Origin: JBPOFY01 sp051252415
Lineage (GTDB): Bacteria; Verrucomicrobiota; Verrucomicrobiia; Opitutales; Coraliomargaritaceae
Direction: 5' to 3'
DNA: 64,000 bases
Assembly: GCA_051252415.1 (NCBI GenBank)
Contig: JBPOGA010000008.1
Location: forward strand, 1-64,000
Part shown: positions 25,363 through 35,206 of the stretch, piece by piece
Layout of the letters: each line of letters starts with the position of its first letter
Numbering within the stretch: the first letter of the stretch is position 1
Translations under genes and position numbers: made by a program
Notes under the pieces: model-generated
Seen by the model: the letters and a program-made list of their open reading frames with translations, nothing else
Databases searched by the model: none
Told to the model about the DNA's origin: nothing

Positions 25363-27465
25363 CTAGTCGATTTCAGCTAGAGTCACACAATCGAGGCCGA
25401 AAATGCTTCCCTTGCTTTGTGTGTTCTTCCCGACGACTTCAATGCGCACAACAAATACACCGTCAACTGGAGCAAAGGTGCCCAGCGCAATCGCCCCGGA
25501 CGGCACAGGTTTACTGGCATAGAGATCCACCTTATCAGCAGCAGGCTCGCCGTTGACTGTCGCGCTAACAATGCCGAAATCAAAACTCTTGGTGGCATGT
25601 AGCGCCAGCTTCTGCAGCGCGGGGCTGGCGGCTGGAATACGCAACTCAACACTGTCGCCAATCTGAGCGCCTCGAAACAAGAGATGATCACTCTCATTCC
25701 AGACACGCTTAAATTGACTCAATCCCTGTTCGCCCTCGCGGATACTTTCACTTTTTGAAATCACCATTTCAGGCTCCAGATCGATTGCATTCTTAATATC
25801 ACTCTGCTTTGCAGGCTTCTGATTGGCAACTGGCGTCGAGAGATCAGGCACCGTTGGAATGTTGAGCACCTCTTCGGGTTCTGGTTTTCGATTCGAAGTA
25901 GTTGCGGCATCGGCATACCAATAAGCACCGACTTGATAGCCCATGTCTTGATCGGTTCCCGACCAGATTTCCATATCAAGCTGGATCGATTCACCGAATG
26001 GCATCGTATCCAATGCACGCGTGCGCGTCTCGGTGCTAAAGCCATGGGTGTTTCGTTCGCCCATAATTGCCTCCGGCTTGCGGTTCAGCTTGTTATACTT
26101 GTGGGCAAATACTTGTGCGTGAAAAGGGTGTTCATAAAAATCGGTCGTTTTACCGCCCCAAGCGTAGCCGTAATAGTCTTCAGTGCCGGTGCCGAAGATT
26201 GAAGGAAAGTCCTCACCATCGACCCAGATCTTGGCGTCACCTTCACCCCACCACTGCGGTTCAGGATTCATGATGGTCAACGTATCGCCAACATACACCC
26301 CGCGCCCCTTTGCGGTCACATAGTTCCAGTCCGAACGTGGACGTGTTGGAGTCGGATATTGTCCACGCCACATCGCATTGAAATACATCGAGCGATCATC
26401 CCAACTCCAGTCGCCAGTTTTCACTTCCAATTCTACATCCACCGGCTCGCTGCCGAAATTCACAAGCGAGACTTTACCGCCCTTCTGATACGGCATCACC
26501 CAGCGGCAGGTCATTGTGCCATCTTCTGCGACCGTTCGATACCAACCTTGAAACGGATTGAGACCAATACCAGCACCGAAGAAATCCCCGATCGGACACC
26601 AGACTGTCTCTTGGCCGTCGAACTCCATCTTGAGAACGACGGTTCGAGTCACATTAGGATTCGAATAATCGCCTAGCTTAACCGCAAGTTCTCGCACTGA
26701 AGCGACACCATTTGTCAGTTCCAACGACTTTTCTTCTTTGTTGTTCAAAGTCGCACTAAAGCGAAGATGCTTATTCGCACCAGTTGCAACGGGGTTCAAT
26801 AACATCTTACCCACATTATTGGTGAGCTCCTTAGCCGCTTCAAAATCCGCCATAGTAAAGCTCTTCACTTTAGTCCCCTCCGAATATTCCCGATAGGTGA
26901 ATATATAGAAGAAAGGCTGCACAGAGAGCGTCACCTTACAGCTCTGCGCGTACGGGATTGGAAAGAAGTTCACTGCAGACAAATGCGAAGGGTGCGCAAA
27001 GGGATACGGAATCAAACCGTCACCTTGAAAGAGTGTCAGCGGGTGTCCTTCGATCACCGGCGTGGTCTCGCCATCCACATAAACACGGAGCAAGGTATCC
27101 TCAAAAAATTTATTAATCGGATACCAGGAACGTGTGATCACTCCAGGAGTCTCCGATTCCATAATAACCCATTCCTGCCGCCCATCATTCTCTTCAAGGC
27201 GAATAAACCGATCCATGCCCGGGCGACTATTAAAATCACTATTTGCAAACCAGCCCTTCTCATCATCTGGACTCACAGACGCACGGTTATAGCTACTGTC
27301 TTGCTTCAAACGAAAGTCCGGCGAAGGAAAGCGAGCCACCGCATCGCGGTCGACCATTTCATGAAGTAGTGATCCGATAGTCACTGGTTCCTGCGCTTGC
27401 GAAACGATAACAGGCAGTAACATTGCAACACAGAAAGCATAAAGATTATTGGAAGATATTTTCAT
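25363..27465 (-). CDS. Secreted DUF2961 / GH172-type glycoside hydrolase
   Basis: The 700-residue protein has a signal peptide (to about SQAQ) and the DUF2961 core, about 30-560. Recognisable parts are the aromatic start region, VITRSWYP, LRVYVDGE, and the hallmark IFGTGTEDYYGYAWGG carrying a conserved Glu. DUF2961 proteins founded GH172, which includes difructose-dianhydride-forming and arabinofuranosidase enzymes. Substrate here is unknown. The C-terminal part (about 590-700, FRGAQIGDSVELRIPA...) is an additional sandwich. The VccA partner gene at 27507 lies just upstream on the same strand with about 40 bp between, so they may be co-transcribed. Confidence 0.85.
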   Translation of the reverse strand: MKISSNNLYAFCVAMLLPVIVSQAQEPVTIGSLLHEMVDRDAVARFPSPDFRLKQDSSYNRASVSPDDEKGWFANSDFNSRPGMDRFIRLEENDGRQEWVIMESETPGVITRSWYPINKFFEDTLLRVYVDGETTPVIEGHPLTLFQGDGLIPYPFAHPSHLSAVNFFPIPYAQSCKVTLSVQPFFYIFTYREYSEGTKVKSFTMADFEAAKELTNNVGKMLLNPVATGANKHLRFSATLNNKEEKSLELTNGVASVRELAVKLGDYSNPNVTRTVVLKMEFDGQETVWCPIGDFFGAGIGLNPFQGWYRTVAEDGTMTCRWVMPYQKGGKVSLVNFGSEPVDVELEVKTGDWSWDDRSMYFNAMWRGQYPTPTRPRSDWNYVTAKGRGVYVGDTLTIMNPEPQWWGEGDAKIWVDGEDFPSIFGTGTEDYYGYAWGGKTTDFYEHPFHAQVFAHKYNKLNRKPEAIMGERNTHGFSTETRTRALDTMPFGESIQLDMEIWSGTDQDMGYQVGAYWYADAATTSNRKPEPEEVLNIPTVPDLSTPVANQKPAKQSDIKNAIDLEPEMVISKSESIREGEQGLSQFKRVWNESDHLLFRGAQIGDSVELRIPAASPALQKLALHATKSFDFGIVSATVNGEPAADKVDLYASKPVPSGAIALGTFAPVDGVFVVRIEVVGKNTQSKGSIFGLDCVTLAEID

Positions 27466-27506
27466 CGAGTGTATAAATTGTGTGTAATATTTCGTAGCAA
27501 GACAGA

Positions 27507-28199
27507 TTACCTCAGCCCTTGTGCGGCCTCAACAACTGCGCGCTTTTCGAGTATAAACTTAAATTCGACTGCACCTTTTGATGCATCCTTACTCGGCATG
27601 ATAAAAACCAATTTTCTCACGCCATCATTATAATTCCACACCGCTGAATAAAGAGCTTTATCCTTATTCTCTATGGAGAAAATTTTCACCTCCATGTAGC
27701 CCGCATCACTGCTTGGACTCACTAAAGTAGGCGTTCTTCCTGGCCTGAGTCCGACAGGAGTATCATCGTGAAGAAATACCAGTGGTTTGCTCGTCGCATT
27801 AATCAAGCTAATCTGTCCCCACCCTAAAGCGTCAAGATCGTCTTCGATAATAAACAAGCCTAAGCCCGAGGCTGAATTCTTACTCGGGAACAATACGACT
27901 AGAGGATTCTTAAACCCCTCCGGAATCGCAATCGGAACAGAAACGAACACACCATCCACTTTAGGTCTATCCAGTGCCTCAATCCTAAGCCCCTCAGAGC
28001 CAATCGGCACGTTGATCGCTCGACTACGAGCAGATGGGTGCATGTAGCCAATTTCAACCGACTTACTGCCATATGCCACTGCAATTTCGCGCGAGGCAAC
28101 TTGATCGTCCCATGCAAGAAATTTAATTGGAACAGCACCCAGATTAACACTCATCATCTGAGCACATACTAAAAAAAATAAGAAACATTTCCGACTCAT
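27507..28199 (-). CDS. Secreted partner protein encoded after VccA
   Basis: The 230-residue product begins with a signal peptide (CFLFFLVCAQMMSVNLGA) and contains no motif I recognise. It is mainly beta structure with VPIAIPEGFKNPLVVLFP, INATSKPLVFLHDDTPVGLRPG and SAVWNYNDGVRKLVFIMP. Its start overlaps the stop of the VccA gene by 4 bases (ATGA), so translation is probably coupled and the two products may work together at the cell envelope. I cannot suggest a biochemical role. Confidence 0.65.
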   Translation of the reverse strand: MSRKCFLFFLVCAQMMSVNLGAVPIKFLAWDDQVASREIAVAYGSKSVEIGYMHPSARSRAINVPIGSEGLRIEALDRPKVDGVFVSVPIAIPEGFKNPLVVLFPSKNSASGLGLFIIEDDLDALGWGQISLINATSKPLVFLHDDTPVGLRPGRTPTLVSPSSDAGYMEVKIFSIENKDKALYSAVWNYNDGVRKLVFIMPSKDASKGAVEFKFILEKRAVVEAAQGLR

Positions 28200-31100
28200 A
28201 CATCATCCTCAGTTAAATACCTCATTGAAACCACTCTGAACTTCCTGCCGAAGCTCTGATTTGTCTGATTCCAATCGCTCATCGGCTCATAACTCTTGTC
28301 AGAGCTATCTACCAGTTCCGGGACTCTCTGAACGGTAGCCTCAATCCGAGCGACCGCAGTAATGTTACCCGATATATCTATCACCTCTCCATAACTACGA
28401 ATGGTGAATGTGTCTGAACGCACGGTAAGCATAGGAGCCAGCGAGTGTAAGACATCGGCTTGTGTGAGGTATCCAGGTATACCGACACCAGTATCGGTAT
28501 CATTGTCCTCAAGATTAGAACGCTCGGATGCCTCGAATTTATCGACGGGGAAATCAGTTGACTGGCTTGCGCCAGTATTGAGCAGCGAATCATCAATAGC
28601 TGCTTGAAGTACTCCTTTGAGTCCAAAATCATCTGATGATACGCGCCGATTGACAAATTCTGCCATCGATAAGAAAGGGCCTCGCTCGATAACTTCATCT
28701 ACCAAGTTGGTTGCTAAAGTTTCTATCTCTTGATCTGTAAGCGTTCGAAAACCGTGCCAGTTATTATTTGCAGTTCCCTTCGGATCTCGAAGACGAGTGA
28801 ACGGGGTTTGGCCTGTACCTACGTCCACGTCATTTCCGTCTATTTCTATAGATGCTTCTCTCAGACCGGCTAAGACTGCCTTCCATGCCTCGATACTTGT
28901 CGAATTCACATTGAAAGCTCCATCCACCATCAAGTGGCTGGCGATTTTTATGCAGCCCTCAGGTGATAGCAAATCTGCGGCTTCAACGTCGTCATCAGAA
29001 CCTCGGTAGTAAGCCATTCGCGGATTACGCAATGGATTGCCTATTGGGTCGTTTAAGAAACGAGTAAGCACTACGTTCAAACTTTCTGTTTCAGTAGCGA
29101 GGCCATTATCGAGCGCATCATCCCAGATAGAAGGAGCGCCCGAACTGGGCGCAAAAGCCAACGTAGGCGCAGCTCCGCTAAAGAACCAACCGTCCCATAG
29201 AGCTTCGTTGAGTAGATAGGCTGTATCGACTTCATCGGCCCCGTTTGGAGTGCTGTCGGATACTTTGTCGCGCTCGACATAAGCACTGGCCCAACTATTT
29301 CCGAATTGATTGGCAGGCGAGAATGGACTGGCGGAAAGATCTGCGTGCTGAAAACCAGCCAGAGAAAGCATTGGCGCTTGTGGAATGTCAAAAAACGAGA
29401 GGTGGGTCTCCCCCGTCGCAGCAGAATGACTGGCACCATAATACGCGGAACGCCCCCCATTAGCCGTTTCAAGAACTTCCGAAAAATCTGTAATAGCCCG
29501 CATCCGCGTATGGTATTGGGGACCCGTGGCAAAATCCGTGCCGGTAATAAAAGAGTTCATCCATGGCTGACGCGGATTCCCGGTATAAAGTAGATCTGCA
29601 GCAGGCTGACCAGGGCTTGTCAGCGCGACCCGATGATACGACTCCAATACGCCGATCGGCACAGGCGCATCCTTAATTTCTGCGTATGGTATCCGGTGCG
29701 ATTGAAAAGCGGTCGTATTTTCCGCTTCCACACTGCCTCTGGTTACAAAAGTGTCGGAAAGGATTTCTGTAATCGATTGTCCATGATCATCACCTCCGTC
29801 AACAGGCCCCGAACCCTTTGCTACGGTGACATCTGCCAAAGAAATATAGAATGGCCAGTTTTGAGCGGTTTGAGCTCTGAATGCAAACTCGACAGATTCG
29901 ATCGGACTAAGAACACGCGTAAATCCCTTGTTGCGCACAGTGTTTCTAGTTGGAATCGCGATTCCACCTGCCCCAGAAAGTTGCGAGGGATCATCCACTG
30001 GGCGAAGGAATACCGTCCGATCGCGTGGCGAGTCTGCAACGAAAAAATCGACAAGATCCGGACTAGCAGGTGCGAACACCCGAACCTCTCCCGGCTCAAA
30101 ACGTATGGGTGTCCCGGTGCCTAAGGTAATCGGGTTTCCGTCAGCAGTAATCGCAGCATAAAAATAGGGAAATACCGAGCGAGCAGTGTTTAGATGATGC
30201 CCCATCAGGCGGCCGAAAAGTTGGTTCGTATATGAAGCCACCTCAGTTCCCCTAGGATTGTAAAATCTCCAATCTGTAGTGAAGGGGCAATCGAACCACA
30301 TATAGGCCGTCGCTCCTTCAATCTCCAAAGCAGTATTGTATGGGTTCCATAATGTGATAACAGGCGTAAACACAATGCGTACATCATCCGAAGGCCCCAG
30401 GCCTGCACTCACTACGAACATCAACCGGTCGAGAACGGGTCGAAATCCGATTTGCGTCTTTTGGCCATCCATCGCATCTGCTGGGGGTTTAAACCAGCCA
30501 GGCCGTGCCCCCGAAATTGTCGCCGCCGTATGGTCAGCCTCGCGTTCGAATAGCGTCACCCCATCAGCGGTGTTATACAGATAATGCGTAGAGCGATAAA
30601 ACGAACGAAGACTATCGAAGGTAGGCACCACATTAACGGGAAAATCGAATTGCACATTCGCGGGGTCGAAGTTTGGCCGCTGGTAAACTACAGTACCCGT
30701 ACTACTCAATGGCTTATACAATGGTCGCTGATCGTCATACGAATTCGGTACGGTAAAGCGTGTCTCAGAATCGGCATGAAACGGATTGGCAAAGGTGCCA
30801 TCGGCTCCAGTCCACTGTTGCTGACGAAAATCAGACCGACTCATCTCGAAACCAAGGCTGAGGTCCACTTTCAATCCACCATCGACAACATTGGTTAGAA
30901 GTCCAAAAGAACTCGTCGTAAAATCCAACGAAGCACTCGTGGCATTTACACCAGCTCCCAGTTCACTATCCAAGGCCGCTTGGCGCATATTCATGACTCG
31001 ACTGGCCCGGTGGTTCCACTCGCCTTTCGGTTGTGAAAAAAACTGCCTTAAGCTTACATTCGGTCGCGGCTGCGCCTGCAAGGCGTCATTCGTCACTAAG

Positions 31101-31687
31101 TCGTCATCTTCCGGCCCAGCTACAGAAATTTTCGCTTTGGTATTTTCCTGCACCACTGCCCATGCGTAACCTCCATTTCGACCTGCGGCACTGACCTCTT
31201 GTTTAGGCGCACTCAAGGTAAATCCATCAACGCCTACTTTAAAAAGTTCTACACTATCACCCACGAGTGGGCTGTTCACCCAATCAATTTCCGAGAGGTC
31301 GTCCGAGATTCCTGACAAAAGCCAACGATTGAAATGTTGATCTTTCTCATAATCGGGAGGAGACCCCGTTAGATCTTCACGCATGCTTGGAGACCAAGAC
31401 TCCCAAACACCGACAACGTTTTTCAACACTGAATCGTTCAGAATGGAAGCATCTGCTGTGACTCGGCGATCATCACCTGCATGCTTCTGCAGTTCCCCCA
31501 AGGCTAACATGATACCCAACTCAGCATTGGATCGAGCTTCCTGCATCTTAAGCGTCTGATCACTTGATCTCTGCTCGACACTCAAAAGAGTCGTCAGGCT
31601 AAGTATTAGGGTGAGAACAAAAGCCATTAAACCCAGCGCAATTACCAGTGCGAAGCCACGCTTATTATGTCGATTACTATTATACAT
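28196..31687 (-). CDS. Verru_Chthon cassette protein A-like protein
   Basis: The 1163-residue protein starts with a pilin/GspK-like leader: a basic stretch, then GFALVIALGLMAFVLTLILSLTTLLSVE, and a helical QEARSNAELGIMLALGELQKHAGDDRRVTA region. This matches the Verru_Chthon cassette protein A family. The long body has no enzyme motif. In other Verrucomicrobiota VccA is encoded with VccB-D, which have pilin-like leaders; here only A is present, with a small secreted partner overlapping by 4 bases. It is likely an envelope or pseudopilus-type assembly component. The start at 31687 puts the basic segment before the membrane helix; an in-frame ATG at 31708 is less likely. Confidence 0.82.
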   Translation of the reverse strand: MYNSNRHNKRGFALVIALGLMAFVLTLILSLTTLLSVEQRSSDQTLKMQEARSNAELGIMLALGELQKHAGDDRRVTADASILNDSVLKNVVGVWESWSPSMREDLTGSPPDYEKDQHFNRWLLSGISDDLSEIDWVNSPLVGDSVELFKVGVDGFTLSAPKQEVSAAGRNGGYAWAVVQENTKAKISVAGPEDDDLVTNDALQAQPRPNVSLRQFFSQPKGEWNHRASRVMNMRQAALDSELGAGVNATSASLDFTTSSFGLLTNVVDGGLKVDLSLGFEMSRSDFRQQQWTGADGTFANPFHADSETRFTVPNSYDDQRPLYKPLSSTGTVVYQRPNFDPANVQFDFPVNVVPTFDSLRSFYRSTHYLYNTADGVTLFEREADHTAATISGARPGWFKPPADAMDGQKTQIGFRPVLDRLMFVVSAGLGPSDDVRIVFTPVITLWNPYNTALEIEGATAYMWFDCPFTTDWRFYNPRGTEVASYTNQLFGRLMGHHLNTARSVFPYFYAAITADGNPITLGTGTPIRFEPGEVRVFAPASPDLVDFFVADSPRDRTVFLRPVDDPSQLSGAGGIAIPTRNTVRNKGFTRVLSPIESVEFAFRAQTAQNWPFYISLADVTVAKGSGPVDGGDDHGQSITEILSDTFVTRGSVEAENTTAFQSHRIPYAEIKDAPVPIGVLESYHRVALTSPGQPAADLLYTGNPRQPWMNSFITGTDFATGPQYHTRMRAITDFSEVLETANGGRSAYYGASHSAATGETHLSFFDIPQAPMLSLAGFQHADLSASPFSPANQFGNSWASAYVERDKVSDSTPNGADEVDTAYLLNEALWDGWFFSGAAPTLAFAPSSGAPSIWDDALDNGLATETESLNVVLTRFLNDPIGNPLRNPRMAYYRGSDDDVEAADLLSPEGCIKIASHLMVDGAFNVNSTSIEAWKAVLAGLREASIEIDGNDVDVGTGQTPFTRLRDPKGTANNNWHGFRTLTDQEIETLATNLVDEVIERGPFLSMAEFVNRRVSSDDFGLKGVLQAAIDDSLLNTGASQSTDFPVDKFEASERSNLEDNDTDTGVGIPGYLTQADVLHSLAPMLTVRSDTFTIRSYGEVIDISGNITAVARIEATVQRVPELVDSSDKSYEPMSDWNQTNQSFGRKFRVVSMRYLTEDDV

Positions 31688-31720
31688 TATTATGAAAACT
31701 GTGTGCAATTTTTACTGCGG

Positions 31721-31845
31721 GGTATGGTAGTGCAGGCGCGTCTCGCCCTTAGGGCCTTGAGCCTGCCGAAACGGTGCCGCACGGGTGTTGGAGAGCGTCA
31801 GATGGCACGTTGGATGCGCACCGAGACGGTGCTGCGCTACCCATT
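31721..31845. repeat. GC-rich inverted-repeat island (MITE-like)
   Basis: A sharply GC-rich segment lies in otherwise AT-rich intergenic DNA. It starts with GGGTATGGTAGTGCAGGCGC-GTCTCG and ends with GAGACGGTGCTGCGCTACCC, imperfect inverted repeats. Inside, CGAAACGGTGCCGCAC echoes CGAGACGGTGCTGCGC. It lies just upstream of the VccA gene. The rest of 31688-32042 shows no gene. Confidence 0.4.
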
Positions 31846-32042
31846 GAAGCATATTTTACCCAGCACTTATCATTGCACCCAAGAAAACTACAACAGCAGC
31901 ACTTGAAATATACTTTTGCTACGAACATTTTACAAACTGTGAAATGAGACATGTTGATAATAAGCAAAGATTCTACCTAAGATATCAAATACTGACAAGT
32001 CCACTGAACTGCCGACACAGGACTCGAGACTGTGGCGAAGAT

Positions 32043-32077
32043 AAAAAAATCGCCGCACCCGTATGACAGGTGCGGCG
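32043..32077 (-). terminator. Rho-independent terminator
   Basis: CGCCGCACC (32051-32059) and GGTGCGGCG (32069-32077) form a perfect 9 bp GC-rich stem. Seven A residues at 32043-32049 give the U-tract for the minus-strand gene ending at 32112. Confidence 0.85.
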
Positions 32078-32111
32078 AGTAATGTTAGGTCAAACTAAAG
32101 CTGACGTGTCT

Positions 32112-34766
32112 TTATTGCTCCGTGACCGAAAGTCGACCGAAGCCTTTTCCATCCGGTGCGAGACTGCTGTCGATGGTCACTGTAACGTCTTGGAGACCGC
32201 CCGAAGGGGTTTCCAAGTCCACTGTGATTCCAACGGGAGGAACACCACTATCAAGCGGCACGTCGACCCAAGTGCTCAGCAGGTCGTCGGTGAACTGGAA
32301 TACCTGTGTTGTGTCACTAGGAGACTCTTCTCGGCGAGTAAAGTTGAATACCCAATCCCCGCCCACAGGTCCACCTGTCGGCAAGATGCCTGTGTCAGAG
32401 ACTCCGGGATCTCCGTCGAGTACGTATTCCAAGAGAGTTTCGATTCCGTCAGAATCAGGATCTCCGCCTGGCGTGGTATCACTCAAGCCAGGAAAGCCCC
32501 CGATCCATGAGCTGTATCCAGGAACCACACCAGGAGTGCCCGACAATTCGATCAAGGCTTGCAGAGCAGCCTCGTCGCCACCGAAGTTCTCATTGTTACC
32601 CACCACAAAACTGATCGTATCACCATAGGCAACTGTCGCGGTAACGTCGAAGGTTCCGTCTAGTTGCGAAAGCATGCCTGCGTTGGCAATATCGTTGGCC
32701 CGATCCAGACTGAAGAGTGGAGTCGAGTTATGATATACAAACACATCTATAGAGCCTCCATTGTTAGCATTAGGTGATGCGTGAGCCACCAGTTCACGGA
32801 AACTCCCAGAGATATCAGCGGTGGTACCATTCTCGATTTCCGAACCAATGGTGTAACGGACGATGACATAATCATTTGCAGCGCCGCCATTACCTGGATG
32901 CATCAACAAATCCACGCCTGGCAGTCCTTCATTACCCGTTGGGATACTGCCTCCGTTGCCGTCGAAACCATCAGCGAAAATTTCAAACTGCGTACCAAGT
33001 TCGATGCTGCCCAACACGCCGGGGACATCATTAGATCCACCCGAATGGCCAAAGCCCGTGTTGCCGCCATTACCAAGTCCGGTAATCGACGTCAACGCGA
33101 ATTCAGTTCCACCCGAGGCCAAATCAGACCCCAAGTAGCTCCACTGCGCGGGCATAGTGGTTCCGTCGACATAGTCGAGTGCCGGATTTGCCACAACGGT
33201 CGTTGAACCCGCGAGAACATCGACCGTAACAGTCACGGTCGTCGTGAAAAATCCGTCGGTGACGTCACAGGTAAAGGTGTCATCCGTGACAGTACCCGAA
33301 CCCGGGAAGTAGGCGATCTTGGTGCCATGGAAACTAATCGTAGCACCATTGACGCTAGTCGCGTCGGCCGCGGTGATTGTGAGAGGGTCGCCATCCGCAT
33401 CCGTTGCCAGATCATCAACATTTAGCGTGAGCGTCACATTCTCGTTGGTCATCACATCAGGAGCGCTGGAAACCGGCGGATCGTTAGGTACGACTGTAAT
33501 TGTAGCAGGATTACTGAAGACCTCCCCCTCGGAATTAGTGACCCCGCAATCGTAGTTACCAGCATCACCCGTTACTACAGCAGGAATCGTGAAAGTGTCA
33601 CTAGTAGCACCTGGAATTACGTTAAAATCTTTATACCACTGGTAGGTCAGAGGTCCAGTGCCAGTTGCGACGACGCTCAGATCCAATTGTTGTCCGACGA
33701 CGAGATCTTGTGAGACAGGGTGGGTCACAATTGTGACCGGCTCGGGGGTCACAGTCACGGTCGCAGAATTACTGGTATCAGTACCGAAACCATTGGTGAC
33801 CACACAATCATAATCCGCCGTATCGCCCACGACAACCGAAGCGATCACAAAGGTTTGGTTGGTTGCACCGCTAATATCGACCGCGTTCTTCCGCCATTGA
33901 TAGGTGAACGGTGTTGTTCCGTTCGCAGTAACGCTTAAACTCAGCTCATCGCCAACAAAGAGAGCTGCGGACGCAGGGCTTACCGTGGCATTCGTCGGCG
34001 GCTGATCTACTGGAGCTGGCGCTAGGGTGATCGTTCCCTCGAGCGCGCTCTGGTCGTTGCCGAGGTGGCCGTTGCTGTCCACCACGAAGCTGATGATATC
34101 CCCTGTCGCGACAATGATCCCACTCAGGGAAAAAGTTCCCTCGGCGCGAGTTAGAAAAGTATCATCGTCGTCGAGCTTGTCGTCCGCATTGACCGTCCAC
34201 AATTCCGTGTCATTGTGATAAACCCATGCACTGATCGAGTTCACGGAATTGTTGGTTGCAGCTTGAAGTTCACGGAAACTACCGCTAATTTCGGCGATGT
34301 CCCCGGCCAGTAGGTCGTTAGCAGTCAGGGTGTAACGAACGATAACAGCTCGATCTCCATAGTTTCCGCTATTGTCCCCGGGCGTGATAATTAAGTCTGT
34401 CCCTTCGACAGCTGGATCAGCCAACCACTCGCTTGAAGTCATGGGTGTCGTCGCGAACATCTCCCCAGGGGTCGTGCTGGCGTTTGATTGTTCACCCAGG
34501 ATACAGGGAAAGTCCTGGAAAGTACCGTGGCCTCCATTGCCACCGAATCCGATGTTCGCAAGATTGCCGATTGTGACGTTTGGCGTGAGGGCCGTTCCGG
34601 TAGTGGTGGTGTAGGCCGACACATCATCGCTCCGCAAATACTCCCAACCGGCGGCGATATTGCTGGTGTCGACGTAGGAGTCGGCAATGTTGATCTGCCC
34701 CTGCGCGAAGCAGCTAGCGAGCAGCATCGCACCGAATAATGGAATTCTAAGTATTTTGTTTTTCAT
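32112..34766 (-). CDS. Secreted Ig-domain protein with two ISGSFREL modules
   Basis: The 884-residue protein has a signal peptide (about 1-22). A ~220-residue module (about 26-248) comes first, then two Ig-like domains (about 255-340 and 341-426, with TYQWRKNAVDISGAT and TYQWYKDFNVIPGAT). A cadherin/tandem-95-like domain follows (about 428-515, DLATDADGDPLTI), then a second copy of the module (about 523-742), and a tail with DSDGIETLLEYVLDGDP typical of secreted Verrucomicrobiota proteins. The module carries an invariant ISGSFREL (residues 160 and 652) and recurs in the next two genes. I do not recognise it. The architecture suggests an extracellular adhesion or glycan-binding role. Confidence 0.75.
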   Translation of the reverse strand: MKNKILRIPLFGAMLLASCFAQGQINIADSYVDTSNIAAGWEYLRSDDVSAYTTTTGTALTPNVTIGNLANIGFGGNGGHGTFQDFPCILGEQSNASTTPGEMFATTPMTSSEWLADPAVEGTDLIITPGDNSGNYGDRAVIVRYTLTANDLLAGDIAEISGSFRELQAATNNSVNSISAWVYHNDTELWTVNADDKLDDDDTFLTRAEGTFSLSGIIVATGDIISFVVDSNGHLGNDQSALEGTITLAPAPVDQPPTNATVSPASAALFVGDELSLSVTANGTTPFTYQWRKNAVDISGATNQTFVIASVVVGDTADYDCVVTNGFGTDTSNSATVTVTPEPVTIVTHPVSQDLVVGQQLDLSVVATGTGPLTYQWYKDFNVIPGATSDTFTIPAVVTGDAGNYDCGVTNSEGEVFSNPATITVVPNDPPVSSAPDVMTNENVTLTLNVDDLATDADGDPLTITAADATSVNGATISFHGTKIAYFPGSGTVTDDTFTCDVTDGFFTTTVTVTVDVLAGSTTVVANPALDYVDGTTMPAQWSYLGSDLASGGTEFALTSITGLGNGGNTGFGHSGGSNDVPGVLGSIELGTQFEIFADGFDGNGGSIPTGNEGLPGVDLLMHPGNGGAANDYVIVRYTIGSEIENGTTADISGSFRELVAHASPNANNGGSIDVFVYHNSTPLFSLDRANDIANAGMLSQLDGTFDVTATVAYGDTISFVVGNNENFGGDEAALQALIELSGTPGVVPGYSSWIGGFPGLSDTTPGGDPDSDGIETLLEYVLDGDPGVSDTGILPTGGPVGGDWVFNFTRREESPSDTTQVFQFTDDLLSTWVDVPLDSGVPPVGITVDLETPSGGLQDVTVTIDSSLAPDGKGFGRLSVTEQ

Positions 34767-35206
34767 GGCTATAGTATGGGTTTGGAGAAGTATGTGTTAG
34801 AAGACGATACAGTGTCGGTAACATGCGAATGGCGATGCACATAGCACAACTGCCGAAGACGCCTCTGACAAAATTTGGGTTTGGGTTTGATGGATTTGGG
34901 CTTTCCCTAAAAAATTGGCACAAATAAGCCCTACAATGGGGACTGCATATTGAGGTAATCTTAAGGGGTTATGGTAATATTAGATGAATATAGCACGTTT
35001 GGGAACGCTTGTCATGTCAGCTATTCTATAGACAAGGGGATCTGAACAAGCCACGAGATGACTCATTTTAGTCTCATGAATACGCCAAAATAACTGTAGA
35101 ATGCGCCAATTACAGGCCTCACCTGTCCTGCCGAGACTCAACCATTGTTTGAGTCACGACAAGCATTAGGAAGGCAGCTAAAGGTCAAAGAAACACATGC
35201 TTCGCA
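34767..35206. other. Intergenic region without supported gene
   Basis: This 440 bp between two minus-strand genes holds a short hairpin (GACTCAA at 35135-35141 against TTGAGTC at 35149-35155) without a T-tract. A GGGTTT-rich run lies near 34875-34910. I see no gene, terminator or operator that I can support. Confidence 0.4.

Noticed and set aside
29633..30124. Open frame of 163 codons on the + strand
   Set aside because: It is antisense to the VccA gene and has no coherent protein features.
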